The translations under genes were made by a program, and so were the position numbers. From positions 224,091 to 288,090 of the forward strand of contig WBMV01000050.1 in the NCBI GenBank assembly GCA_013396655.1: a stretch of 64,000 nt of DNA, written 5' to 3'. This document shows positions 36,390 through 49,900 of this stretch, piece after piece (position 1 is the first letter of the stretch; each line of letters begins with the position of its first letter). The notes under the pieces are model-generated. The model saw nothing but the letters and a program-made list of their open reading frames with translations. It did no database searches and was not told the DNA's origin. Source of the stretch: Campylorhamphus procurvoides. Taxonomy: Eukaryota; Chordata; Aves; Passeriformes; Dendrocolaptidae.

Positions 36390-39300
36390 CTGGGAAGGCA
36401 AGAGAATGGCCCCATTAGCCACTGGATTTGGTATTTGCTACAACTTTTCTAGAAAAAGGCAAATATAACTGTAGGGTAGAGCTTTTGCTCTGAAGTGCCT
36501 GAGCCCATACAATGGATTCTTTGGGTTATAAAGCACTGATAGAATTAGCCTGTGGATAACATATATTCTCAATCTGTTGATCTGTCTTTAAGAATTAACT
36601 GCATGTGTATACTTTATTAACCAAAGGGCAGATTTATTTAGCATTTTCCATAAAAGCCAAACTAATGGTTACGAAGAAGCGTGCGCTGGTGGAAACATCC
36701 CGGTGCACCCAAAGCCTTACCTGCAAGGGTCTGGTCCCACTTGCTGATACTGTTGGACTCAGCACTAAGGCCCTCGATGTATTTCAGGTAGGCTTCGGAG
36801 TGCAGGAGCCTCTGTGTCTTTGGTGGAGGGGACACAAACATGGGGGTCGTGGGCTGCTGCATGACCGGCTGGGCTGCAGGGCTCTGCCCGGGGTACGGAG
36901 GGGGGGCCTGCTGTCCTGGGGGGCCAAGGATTCCTATCTGCAACGACAGAGCCACGGAGAGATCACAGCTGGGGGGATGCAGGGAGCCTCAGGGTCATCC
37001 TCATCCAATGGAGCTTCAAATAGGGTTAAGTGGAAAGGCTTAAGAAAATGTCCCTGGAGGTGCCCACCTTGGCCGGGGGCCACTGAGATACACAGAGAGA
37101 GGAAGTGCCAACCAACCACATGTATATTTAACAGACATCGTTCATATATCTCATCTGTGTATCACATTGGTTATTATCACCATTTCTCTTCTCTCCTACT
37201 AAGCTTAATTACACCATTTATCTTCCTTTTATTTCATGTTTTCTCCAATTTGATTGGAAACCGTATGATCTGTGAAGTGCAGGGTTTCACTCTGAAATAT
37301 CTGATCCAAACTGATGCTGGTCCTTGGACGTCTGGGACACTCCCACAGAATCACTGTCAGGCAAAAATCCCAGTTGCACAGAATTCCCAGCACTGATTAA
37401 CTAATAGTACCAAGAACCCTTAGCACAGATATCTGTGGTCTGCAAAAACTCAGTGTCACGACAGAAACATTTCACTACTTACTCACTCAGCTCCTGGTTT
37501 TCACAGACTCCTAGAAAGGTTCGGGTTGGAAGGGGCCTTAAAGATTATCTGGGCAGGGACACCGTCCACTAGCCCAGGTCGCTCCAAGCCCTGTCCAACC
37601 TGACCTTGGACACTTCCAGGGATGGGGCAGCCACAGCTTCTCTGGGCACCCTGTGCCAGGGCCTCTGAATAAGTAACTTTTCCCTAACATCTAATCTAAA
37701 TCTCTCCTCTTTCACTTTAAAACAGCTTCCCATTGTCCTATGACTGTATAAAGTCACTCTCCCTCTCTTTCTTTACACCAAATAAAGCCAAAATCACATT
37801 CCTCTTTTTGATAGAGAAATCTAGTCAATAAAATTGGAAATGTGCTGAACAGTTCATCTGTATGAATCTCTGAGAAGGAACAGCTGATCATCACTGTTAC
37901 CCAAACTCACTCGTTCTGAACTGCCAATGAAAATCTGCTTCATTGGTTTATGACATATGGGAGTAAACAAATTTAAAACAAGTTTTTACCCACTCCTCAA
38001 CAGCTGAGAAAGTGGACAGCACCCTCTCTGCATCACCAAAGCACACAACACCTAAATTATCAGCAGTTTAACAGTGTGTGGAAATGACCTGATTTAGTTT
38101 AGAAGGAAAGCAAATCAAAACACTGCCTTGATTATACTGTAGAAGTTGCCTCACTGGATAAACCTCATGAGTGTAATAACAATTCAATCATCAAATACAG
38201 ACATAAATACACTCTGAGAGTAAAATATTAACTGGTTCTAAATACCTCAGTGTGTATTTCCTTTCTGTTCTCCCTGGGACAGCCTATGTGCATCCCTACT
38301 TGTCTTAACTGGGATGTGGTTCAAATATTAACTCAGAGCCCTGGAGCCTCACAAATAATGCAAAAATGACTCACCTGTTGTCCAAAAGGACTTGCTCCGG
38401 GTGCTGGAGTGCCTACCATGGGGGACACATTTTGGCCTATAACACCTATATTCCAAAATATAAAATAATTAGTCTTATTTCAGAGCAGTGACAAATACCA
38501 TTTTGGTCTTCTATAGTAAGAATTTGTACTTTGATATCACTGCTCACAGTTATTTCAGGCAGATGTATAACATTCAAATATTCCCTCTCCCACAATAAAA
38601 AACTTCAGAAGTTTTTGAATGAAAAAAAAAAATAGCCAGCATGACAAAACTACCAAACACTGATATGTGTGGCCTGTTGAATTATTTCAATCAGAGAAAT
38701 GCAAAGTGAGTAATTTTTGCTTTCCAGGTTTTTTTCCACATTACTTAATGATTGCCTGACTAAATCTTTTCATTTATAATATATGTCTTCAGCTTGGCAG
38801 GATCTTCCTGTAATCCTCTAAGAAAGGAAATGCTGATTTGCTTTAGTAACATTTAACATTTCCTTGTGTTCGGTTTTATAAAGTAAGTCACAGTAGGATA
38901 AAACCCAAGCCACTGCAAGAATTCTCTTAGATCTTAGTAATATAAAACACTACTTGTAGGTCAAGCTTCAACAGTCTTATACATTTCTAGACCAATGAAC
39001 ATTTGAAATAAATGTCAAAAAAATAGAAGGTGTTTGTTTTTCTCAAACATATTGAGACTTTTCCCTGCTGCACAGTGTCAGTCTCACACACGGACATGTA
39101 CAGATCTAAATGAGAGTCATGCAGTTCCTGATATTTTACATACAGATGCTTTGGTCTGAAAAAAACGAAAGTTATGTGTGCTGCTGCTCTTCTTTCTGCT
39201 TGTGCCACTTCTCCTATTAATTCACTGGAAAAGCTGCAAACTAACTGTGCTCTTCCTGAAGGTTTAATTTACATTAAGTAAATGCATGATTTCTGTATCA

Positions 39301-40952
39301 GTGATCAAAGGCCATGCCACTACATTTTGCACACTAAAGATATTTCAAATGCATTTCCCATTTGATCCCAGCCCCCATTTGAAATGTACCTGCACCAACA
39401 GCACATGAGAAGTTGGGGAAACCCCTGGTAACACAAAGTGTGGAATGTGGCACGGATTGGGTTTGGTACAAAGGGAGGAGATCTGGAGGAGGGCACCCTC
39501 ATCTTCCCAGCACCTGAGCACGGACCCACCCTTGCCCACCCTGCCCAATTTAGCACCACTTCATGTGTGCTCCTCCATTCCCAGGCATTCTTTTTCCCCT
39601 AACCCATATCCTCTCATTTTTAAACACCATCCACACAGCCTGCTACAGTGGGAAAAACCCTTCAAAGACATGCATTGTACTGGATTCACCTCCCACACAG
39701 CTGCAGTGGCTGATGCGTGCTAAATACACTGCTGTTGCCCTGCTCCCTCTAGGTGACATCGTGGGAAACTGTACACTCCAGCCAAGCTGCACGTGTAATA
39801 CTGATGGGTTTGGTTTAAAAAATACCAGGCAAACAAACAAACCAAAAAAAACCCAACCCAAAAAATTTGCATACAGATAAAATGCCTTAACAGAGCTTCT
39901 GATAAATACAGTTGCAAGGAGGGCAGGGGGAGACAAATGAGACCGTTTTGTCCACAGCTTGTTTAACTGCTGAACAGAGGGATGCACATCTTTTACACAG
40001 CCACATGAGTTATCAGAGGTAAAAACTGAAAGCATCATCAGAAAACAGGATCAGCACGTAGTATTTTTCCCAATAATGGAAACACGTTAGTGGCATTAAC
40101 ACTGGAAAAATGTTTGTTTCATTCACCCTCACTTTTCATCAAAAGTGTGGCAAAAAATAGCTGATGTGTAGTAGAAATGCTCTCAAAAATCAACCCGAAA
40201 TTTGGCCACAATAGGTTACTGAATTCACCTTTTTCCCACATGTCTCCAGTCACTGTTCTATCAGTGAGGTTTAATCTGAACAGTGTATGACAGGAACACC
40301 TCAGTGCCAAGAGGTCTTACATGACCGGGTTAATTTCAGTGCAGTCTGACTTTAACACACCGAAAATGAGCTCGGTAAGGAATGAGAACAATCAGTTTAA
40401 TTTATAAGCCCACTTTAAATAAGAACAGAAGTGGGAGGATGCTGTTCAAATGACATAAGGATATGATAGGCCAACTTCAGCTTTTCACACTTCTGATAAA
40501 CTCAAGCACAATTATCAAGGTTTTTTGGCTGAAGCAGCATCCCATTTCTCCAGCACCCTTTCCCCGAGGGCTGGCTGAACAGGCTGTGCACACCCCTCAT
40601 TCCCAGCAGTGTGTGCTGCAGCTGAACACACCCCAAAACAAGCTGCAGAGAACTCCTGTAGGAACTGGTTAAACGGCAAGTACATGACAATGAAAGAAGG
40701 AGCAATGAGGATGAGGTTCTTACCGGGTGGTGGGATGCCTGGGATGCCTGGCATACCTGGCGGAAGTTGGTGGGGTGGGGGCACCCCTGGGTGAAGTGGC
40801 TGCATGCTGCCCATGCTAACAATGCCATCAACTGGGCCCTGCAAAGGTGGCAGCACCGGTGGATAGCCACTTATCATGCCTTGAAGGACACAACAAATTT
40901 CAAACATGCATCAATAACATGCAGTATGACCTACACAGTATGACATGCACTA

Positions 40953-40990
<38 letters not shown>

Positions 40991-43900
40991 ACACCTTTAG
41001 TACAGCAAGACGATACTACAATTAGTATCTTGCAAAAAGAAAAAACGAGCACAAACTAAAAATTAAAATAAAAAGTTGTAAATATGAAACACTGTACTTC
41101 TGATGAGTTAGTATTTAGTGTATTCGTATGTTTGCTCATGGAGTAATAAATGCTGAATCCTCAGCTATATTAACACAAGGAATAAATTCAGCCACAATTA
41201 AATGTTACTAACGCAAGCAGTTTTAATACAGCATAAAGCTCTGCCATCTGCATACAGATTGCAAACACAACACTAACTCTCCAGCTCCACAGCCACCCCT
41301 GCTCTGTGGGCTGGCTCAGAGGCCACAAACACAAAAACCCAGACATTTTTGTGCAGTGCATATGCAAAATTGACACACAAAAGCCCTACAACATTCACAT
41401 ACAGTGCCGGGTGATTTTTATTAAACCATCTCCAGAATGAACTAAGACAGTAACAAACTCCAAACCTGGGTGTGCTGGGCTGCAGTAACAAACTCATGGC
41501 ACTAAATCAAAGTAACAGGACATGAAAGGAGCACCTGCAGCCCCTCACAGAATTTCACTGTCTATTATCTTTAAGGTGTCTTTATAGGAAAATCATTGGG
41601 AAGACTATATTGTGCTGCTGCTCATAAATTTAGTTTTCTGCATGTTAGGGAGGATAATTTGGAGCTTTTCCTGGTTTTGTTTCAGATTTCACTGCTATCC
41701 ATGAGGTGAATCTACACAATATCACTGCACTGTGTTTGTTAGACCCTGGAATGTGTAATTTAAACAGATGCATTCCCAGATAAGCAAGGAAAGGGGTTGG
41801 AAAGACAACGAAAAGATGACAGAGGACAGAAGCAGGTCTAGAGAGATGAGGTAAGTTTAGAAATGCAAATGCACTGGGGCTTCTACACTCTGTTCCAGGA
41901 AAGCACCAAGTGAGTCTTTGCCACACTCCCTGTAACTCATAAAAGAAACTTTCACAACAGGGATTTCTGGAATAAGGCTGGCCAAAAACTCTCACCAGCT
42001 CTGACTGAGAACAAAGCTGCCACAAGCTCAGGGTGGAAACAGAACAAGCAGCTCCAAAATACAAGCTAAATTTGTCACTGCCTCAGGATGTCACAAAGGT
42101 GAGAAACTTGAAATCCCAAAAGCTTTACACCTTGGAGAAAACACCAAGAGAATAAAGAACTAATCTCCCTCAAACTTTCATTTTCCACAGCTCCCTATGA
42201 CTGTTAAATACGCCTTAGGTACTATTTCAAATATCTGAAGCCTCATCTGTACCTCTTTATGAACACTGAAATCCGTATTTCTAATGGAAAAAGTTAAAGA
42301 AGGGAACAACAAAAGGCTCCCTGGCTTAGAGGGCTTTCACTGCCTGGTACTTCCAGTGACCCCCGAGCTGCAGACACATCTTCAGGGCAGTTACATGCCA
42401 TTCTGTAGCTTCAAAACAAACGAAAGACCCTCCAAGGAATCAAACCGATATTTACCAATCATGGAAGCTTATTTCTACATTTCCAATTAAAATATTTTAA
42501 CAATTGGCTGTGCTAATAAAGTTGTCATCAAGTCTCCATGAGGAATCAGTTCCTGTAGCTCGTTCCATGTCAGAGCAGCCACTCTCTTACCCCATGTATG
42601 AGTTACAAACATTTTAAACCAGCAAACATGGGCAGACTATTTCCAGCTCCCACAACTGTGATTTATGTCTTTGAAATTACTTGTTCTCCCATTTTTCACT
42701 ACAACAACGTAAGATTAAGTAAACTTTTGTAAGAACTAAATTTACAAGACATTAAAGCACTGTGTGCTACAAGAAACATCTCGGAAGGCATCCAGATTTC
42801 TTGGACCCATAAAGAAGTTCTGTGAACTTCTGTGATGGAGAAGTTCTCTGAACTAGAGAAACGCAATCCAGTGATGGAGGAGGATGTCAAAGAAGTACCA
42901 ACAGAGTAAGATCCTCCTAAGTAAGACTTAAACCAAAAGATGAAAGACTGTGTTTTTCAAATGGGCCGCAAAAATAGAGAGAGTTCAGAAAGATCCACTC
43001 AATCATCTCCTTTACGGAAGTATTTCCCAGTGCCAAAGTGAAGAGACCTGAAGGTGTAACTGTTTGAATAAGATTATGGTCTGAAATGCAGGTTTGCTCT
43101 CCAGGAGGCTGCTGCAGGAAGTAAGGTGTGTAGTTTGTAGAATGCACATTTTGGGGAAAGTTTTAAGGAAGTGGTAATAGCAAGTATTCCTGCCCATCCA
43201 CACCTGCCTCCAAAAGCTGAAAAAGGGACTCTGCCAAAAAAACCAAGAACCAAACCAAGAAAACACAACCACAAGAGGATGACATATCTACATACTCCAA
43301 ATTGCAGTAAATTACTCACAAGAGAGATCAGCACTGGGGAAGTCCTTTCTTTTCCCTTAATATATGCACAGGTCACACACACACACAAACATAGACCAAC
43401 TGCAAACAGTTCAGATGAAAATTATCAAGAACACAGTGAAAAAAGAAAAAGAAAAAATTTTTTCAAAAGAAAAAATGCAACTCAGTGTAAATAAATGCTT
43501 TATAACCTGGAGATCATGAACCAGCTAAGGAATGTGCCTTCAGTTAAACAATCATGCAGCCTATTTACTGAAAAGGGATTTAGTCCATGATGAAAAACGC
43601 TCCAGGCTGTCAGCATAAAATACAGCCACAGCCTGTGAGATGAGAAAGAAAAATGGCAAAAGAATAATGGAATAATTGGAATGTCTCAAGGGAAAGTTAA
43701 AAAGATCCCCCCAAACTCAAACCAAAAACCTTCCAGATACCTGGTTTTACCTACTCAGCACTATATCAACCTTGACTGAAGCAATTTATTTTAAATGGAA
43801 GTTGGGGAAGGAAAACAACCTATCAGGTCACACCTAATTAATTTTCTCACCCATGTATGGCTGATTTCCACATAGGAATCTTTGGTGGACTACATTTTCT

Positions 43901-46900
43901 TCAGATCTGATCCTGAAAATACTTACTCTGAGCATACTCCCTATGAAACCAAGCCGGATTACAAGTGGCAACGAGCACAACACCCAGCAACAGGGACCTC
44001 GTGGAAGAGTTCTCCAAGCCCAGCTCTATTCTGAAAAATAACCTGATAAAACCAGCAAGGTTGGCATTTTGTCCTTGTTTCTGCAACGGCTCTAGAATCT
44101 GCTCTGCCCTGCTTACTGGTGCCTGGAACACACAATTCTGCGAAGCTTTTGCTTGGATTTAACCTCTGGCTTAGATTCTGCTGGCCTCTCACCTTCCTGA
44201 CAGTGAAACCCCCAGTCATGTCCCTCCTGCTCCAGCACTGCCACAGGTGCTGCATGCACTAAAGGCTTCTCAGCTTGCTGCCCTCCTGCCACAGTGGGGC
44301 TAAATGGGAGCTCTGTGGGGCAGAGCGAATAGACAGGCCTGCACACCAACAGGACAGGAGCACTGCACGGGAGGAGCTGCCTGCCTGCCCCTGCCACAGG
44401 CCACTGCCTCCTGCAGCACCCAACACTGGGCACCAGGCTGTCACTGCCTCCTGCAGCACCGGGCACCAGGCTGCCACTCCCTCCTGCAGCACCCANNNNN
44501 NNNNNNNNNNNNNNNNNNNNNNNNNNNNNNNNNNNNNNNNNNNNNNNNNNNNNNNNNNNNNNNNNNNNNNNNNNNNNNNNNNNNNNNNNNNNNNNNNNNN
44601 NNNNNNNNNNNNNNNNNNNNNNNNNNNNNNNNNNNNNNNNNNNNNNNNNNNNNNNNNNNNNNNNNNNNNNNNNNNNNNNNNNNNNNNNNNNNNNNNNNNN
44701 NNNNNNNNNNNNNNNNNNNNNNNNNNNNNNNNNNNNNNNNNNNNNNNNNNNNNNNNNNNNNNNNNNNNNNNNNNNNNNNNNNNNNNNNNNNNNNNNNNNN
44801 NNNNNNNNNNNNNNNNNNNNNNNNNNNNNNNNNNNNNNNNNNNNNNNNNNNNNNNNNNNNNNNNNNNNNNNNNNNNNNNNNNNNNNNNNNNNNNNNNNNN
44901 NNNNNNNNNNNNNNNNNNNNNNNNNNNNNNNNNNNNNNNNNNNNNNNNNNNNNNNNNNNNNNNNNNNNNNNNNNNNNNNNNNNNNNNNNNNNNNNNNNNN
45001 NNNNNNNNNNNNNNNNNNNNNNNNNNNNNNNNNNNNNNNNNNNNNNNNNNNNNNNNNNNNNNNNNNNNNNNNNNNNNNNNNNNNNNNNNNNNNNNNNNNN
45101 NNNNNNNNNNNNNCCTGCAGCACCCAACACTGGGCACCAGGCTGCCACTGCTTCCTGCAGCAGGCAGCACTGGGCACCAGGCTGTCCCTGCACTACGTGC
45201 GCTCATCATGAAGGAAGACGGAAGAGCTCGGGTTTTGTGCTTCCGCAAGAACAACATGACCCAAGAGAGTGTTCAGAGTTATGAAGGGGGTTGATAAAAG
45301 TGGATGAGGAAAAAATGGTCATAGCTCCTACGTTTTACCTGCAACGGGTGTCAACTGCTGATTGAGCATTCCCATTGGTGTTGGTGGCGGCACCACCCCC
45401 ATAAGAGCCCCGACAGGAGTGCCTGCCCGGGGGGAGGAATTCTGCTGCTGTGCTGCTCGCTCTCTCTCCTGCTGCTCAGCAACTTTAGCTGCCCGCTCTG
45501 TAAAAGCATTTTAGATTTTCAGTTCTGTTTTGTAACCCAGAATTTCAAAATATTATCTGTTCATTAAAAAAAAAAGGACTAGTCAAAACACTGGCATAGT
45601 TTAGTCAAATATAAAAGTAGAACAGATGACTCTTTCTACACAGCATATGATTTGATTTCATGCGGCTGCAGCTAAGACTTTTAGAGAACCTTTCATGAAA
45701 AATATTCCACAAAGTTTTATCTCTTTCTAAAAAAAATAAAAAATTAAATAATAAAATAAAAATTCAAAAAAGTGAAAAGAACAAATTTGATGCTAATAAC
45801 ACCAGTGTTACCAACACAAAGCAGCAGCCCAGCACCAGGCTCGGCCTGCACTAGGAGAACATGGCAAAACATTCCCTGTTTTGACACCACTGGCTCCGCC
45901 CAACCAGTGGCAGCCACGGCCAGCAGCTCTCACACAGGTCTGCCACCAGCTGCTGTGGGAACTTACTGAACACCCTGTCTACCAGACATGCCCTAAGGAT
46001 GGATGCAGACAGCAGCGCCAGCCAGTGGCCTGTTTATTTCCGGGCTCCCCATGTATTTTACTACTGATACAGCTGAAAAGTGGTGGCAAAATCGGGGAGC
46101 ATTTGTAAAGTTCCCCTAGGGTGGATTGCTCCTTAGCCTTTGGAACATAACAAGCAGCAGTTTGATAAACCAAAAATATTTTTCTCTGACTCTTGCTCTC
46201 ATTTTCCCCATCTGGTCCCCTTTGAGCTATGTTTCTTTTGCTGAAGATGTCTAACTCACATTGTGCTGCTCACTGGAGGTCATGTGTGTCCTTTGTACGA
46301 TGAATCTGGTCATTATCTCAATCAAGTTTCTCACTGTGACTGCAAGAACAAAAGATCTACTGCAGGGTAAACTGACCAGAGGACAATTTGATATTAAGGC
46401 AAGGGCAAAGGTTCATGGGAAGAAGAAAGAAAAAAGAAAACAAAACCCAAGCAAACAGAAAAAGGACATTTACTGGATGCCCACTCCAGGTGCTTTGGGG
46501 ACATGCCAGTTCCTGATTGGTTTACTCTGAACGTTGTGTCTGTCTGGCACAAGGAGGAACAACAAAGAATAAACAGACGCAGGGCACATTTCCACCAATT
46601 TTTAACAACAGTGAATGCAGGGCTATGAGTTCTCTTGCAGCTGGTGAAGGATGGAAACTGCCACTAAAACAGCAATCAAGGTCCTCTGTGAAACGAAGGC
46701 TAAGAAGTTGTTCACCCAGGAGATTCAGGTACACATCCTGCCCATGTCACTCACTTTCTCTAGCACATGAACATCTCCCACACGTTTGACTCCTCCAGAA
46801 CCTGCTTGTGCAGCCTGTAGCTCTATCTCTATACATTCAAAGGCCAGTTTGATTCCAAAGGCATTTTCTTCCCTCTTTCCACTTCTGCCATTTCAGGGAG

Positions 46901-49900
46901 AGATGACGACGCAGAGAAACCCCTACATTTACTACAGGCAACTCAGATGTGATTGAGCACAAAATATACAAGAGGTTTAAAGGTAGATCCTGAAGTAGAA
47001 CAACGAGACAATCCTCTCCAGAGCACAGAAAGCATTTGGGGAAAGATGCAAGCAGTTGTTCTGCCTCTCACCTAATTCTGGCCAGTCAAAAAAAAAAAAA
47101 AGGTCAGACCAAAGCAAAAGTTCTGGAAACACTCTGATGAATGAGAAATTACTGCTGAGTGTTCAGCTACATCAGACTTCAGAGTGCTCAGGTTTGAAGA
47201 ACGGCCTGACCCAGGACAGTACTGAAGTTTTACCTTGCCCCTCTCCATGCCCTGACTGCCACGGAATAACAGATGGAGTAACACTCACTGCCAAAGGGAA
47301 CTGGAGGAGGTGTCTGAAAGTTCAGCCTGGAGCATTCCCCTTAACACTCAATACTAAACCCAAATCACTTAGGCCAGGACTTAGGATCGTTCAAACATTT
47401 ACAACACATCTCAAGAGACAGGAAAGAGACCTTCTTCTCTGGACAGTTTTCCCTTAAAACAGGCCTTTCCCTCAATCCCATGCATTATTTTATTTTACTT
47501 TATTTAGCCATGCAGGCATCTCCGATGCAGCCTCTTCTTTACTCAATTATTGCTAAAGAAAAAAAAGGGCAACAAAAAACTAATACCCTGCACATATACC
47601 ACATGAAATTTTAAGTGGGACAAAATGCATTTAAAATACAAACTACTTTTCACCAGAAAATGGAAAGGCACTTTTCCACTGAGGTGTCAGACCATGCCTA
47701 CTCTCAGCTCCCTGGTGCACGTCCACACCAGAGAGAATGTGAATTTTGACTCATCACAGTGGAAGGAGTGAAGTTTCTCTCCTTCCACACATGGTAAGCA
47801 AACACAGTTTGGACGCTTTGTTACCCCATCCCACCCCCTCAAAACCAAATAAAAGTAAGTCTAGTCCTGGGCAGACACCAAACCAGGGAAACTGCAGCTC
47901 AAACCCCAAAAGCTTTGGAAAAATTTAACTGAGAAGCAAAAAGTAAGGCCCCAGTACCCTCACAAAGAAACAGCATTACCATTTCCCTGCAGCATTTGCA
48001 AAGAAAGCTTGCACATAGCAAAGGGTGCTGTGTTACCCTCCAGAACAGCAAAGAGATGCCACAGAAAATTCAGGAAGGGCTGAGGTGGCTGAGAGGGAAC
48101 AGTGACAGCATGCAAGCTTCCAGCCTGAAGATCAAAGCTGCCTTTAAGTTATGAGCATGCAGAAAACCTATCAAATATCATTTTCAAAGAGTCATAACTT
48201 AATTGGGCTGTTAACTTTGTAGGGTGTTGGAATGTTCCTCTCCAAAGTAGCATTTTCTTTCAATAAAATTGCATCAAAGAATAGTTAATAGTATTGTCAT
48301 GGTATTAATTAGAAAGATAACTGTGGATGTTAAGCCAACATATTTGGCTGAGTAAGGGCTTGCTGTTAAAGACCAACTCAATTCTCTTCTCATCAAGTTG
48401 AAACACAACAACCACTATCAGAAGGGAGGGAAGGAATGAAGGAAAGGAGGCTGGGAAGCAAAGGAGGGAGGAGAAGAAAGGAAAGCTGGGAAGGAAAAGG
48501 AGGGAGTTGAGGAAAAGAAGGGAGGAGAGGGATAAAAGATAGGTCTGAAAGTATTTAACAACTATGAAATATTCCTAGGTTTACTTCAGGATATGAAATA
48601 TCTCAGCAAAATCAGTTACAACAGTTGAGTAATACTGTGACTGAACAATAGGTCATATTTAGAGGATAGCAGAAACTGTATCCTTGATTTCACACTACCA
48701 AAGCCCCTTAGGACTCTAAATACTGTTAATAATGAACTTTTTCCTCTTCCACTGTAAGTCTTTCTTACCTGCTGCTACAGCTCTCAAGAGCTTCTTGTCC
48801 AAAATCCCCCCTGGTCCTTGTTTAAGTAAACATTCACAACACTTACTCCAGCTGACTTTCAGCTCAGGGCCTTCATGTTCCTTTACTTCTACTTTCTCCT
48901 GGGCTTTGTTAATTTGGTCATTTGTGGCAAAGACACATTAGCAGTTGTGCTCTACGTAACTTAAACATGCTCTTTGCTCCTCTTCAGTCACCTCTCAGTA
49001 TGAACTTCTCTTTAAGGTAAGTCCAGAACACTAACATAAACACCTTCCTTTATCAAACCTGTCACCTGAACAACAGTAACGAACGCGGTGAGAAAGAAAA
49101 AAAGGTAGAAAAGAGTTCAGCAGCTCAGCTTTTATTTACCTTCATATTCTGCTTTCTTTGTTGCTTCCAAGTTTCTCCACTCAGTTCCTACAAGCCTGCT
49201 GAGCTCTCCAAAGGAGTAGTCTGGGTGCTGAGCTTTAATCACAGCTCTCATCTCGCTGCTAAATAAGATGTACCCACTCATGTTGATCTTCCTTTTTGAT
49301 CCCTCCTTCTTGGTGCTGCCCTTAACAGACTTGGGAGTGGACTGTGAGAAAAAGCAGTGATGACCACAAGTGTACAAAAGAGAAGGCCAGAAGAGAACAA
49401 AATCAATTGTGTTATGTCACAGATTTCATCCATTTTGCTGTTCAGAAACACTGCCAACACAAGTTGATTAAAATATTTTATTTGCCATTTAGGAAAAGTG
49501 CTTGCCCACTTTCTCCTTGGCCTTTGAAACCTCTACTCTACCTGGTTCCATCTTCTAAATGCTCTCTAACTTTCCTGCCAGACTTTCCTTTCTCTTAAGT
49601 GTTCACCTCTCATTATATCATTACATAAGGAGCCATTTCTCCCTGAAAAACCCAAAGCACAGTTTTGCTGAGCACTGCTTACCTCCACAACAGGTTCACA
49701 TTACATTATTATGTTGATGGGTAACAAAAATTCTGTTCCTTTGATTTTCCCAGCATGGATGTTTCTGGGGAGAGCTATTTGATGTTTCCAGCCCTCAAAA
49801 AAACTAACCTATGCTGATAACCACTGAGATAGCACAGCTGGAACCCCCTTGCTGAAGGCTCCTTCCACCTCTCTTTGTCACAGGAAACCCAAATTCACCC

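Noticed and set aside
36605..37396. 263-codon open frame on the plus strand
   Set aside because: It runs antisense across the PBRM1 exon at 36721-36937 and into intron sequence. The open frame is explained partly by codon bias of the exon, and the product resembles no family.
44113..45294. Long open frames of 250-354 codons on both strands
   Set aside because: They consist mostly of Ns and the 40-bp minisatellite, which is free of stops in several frames.
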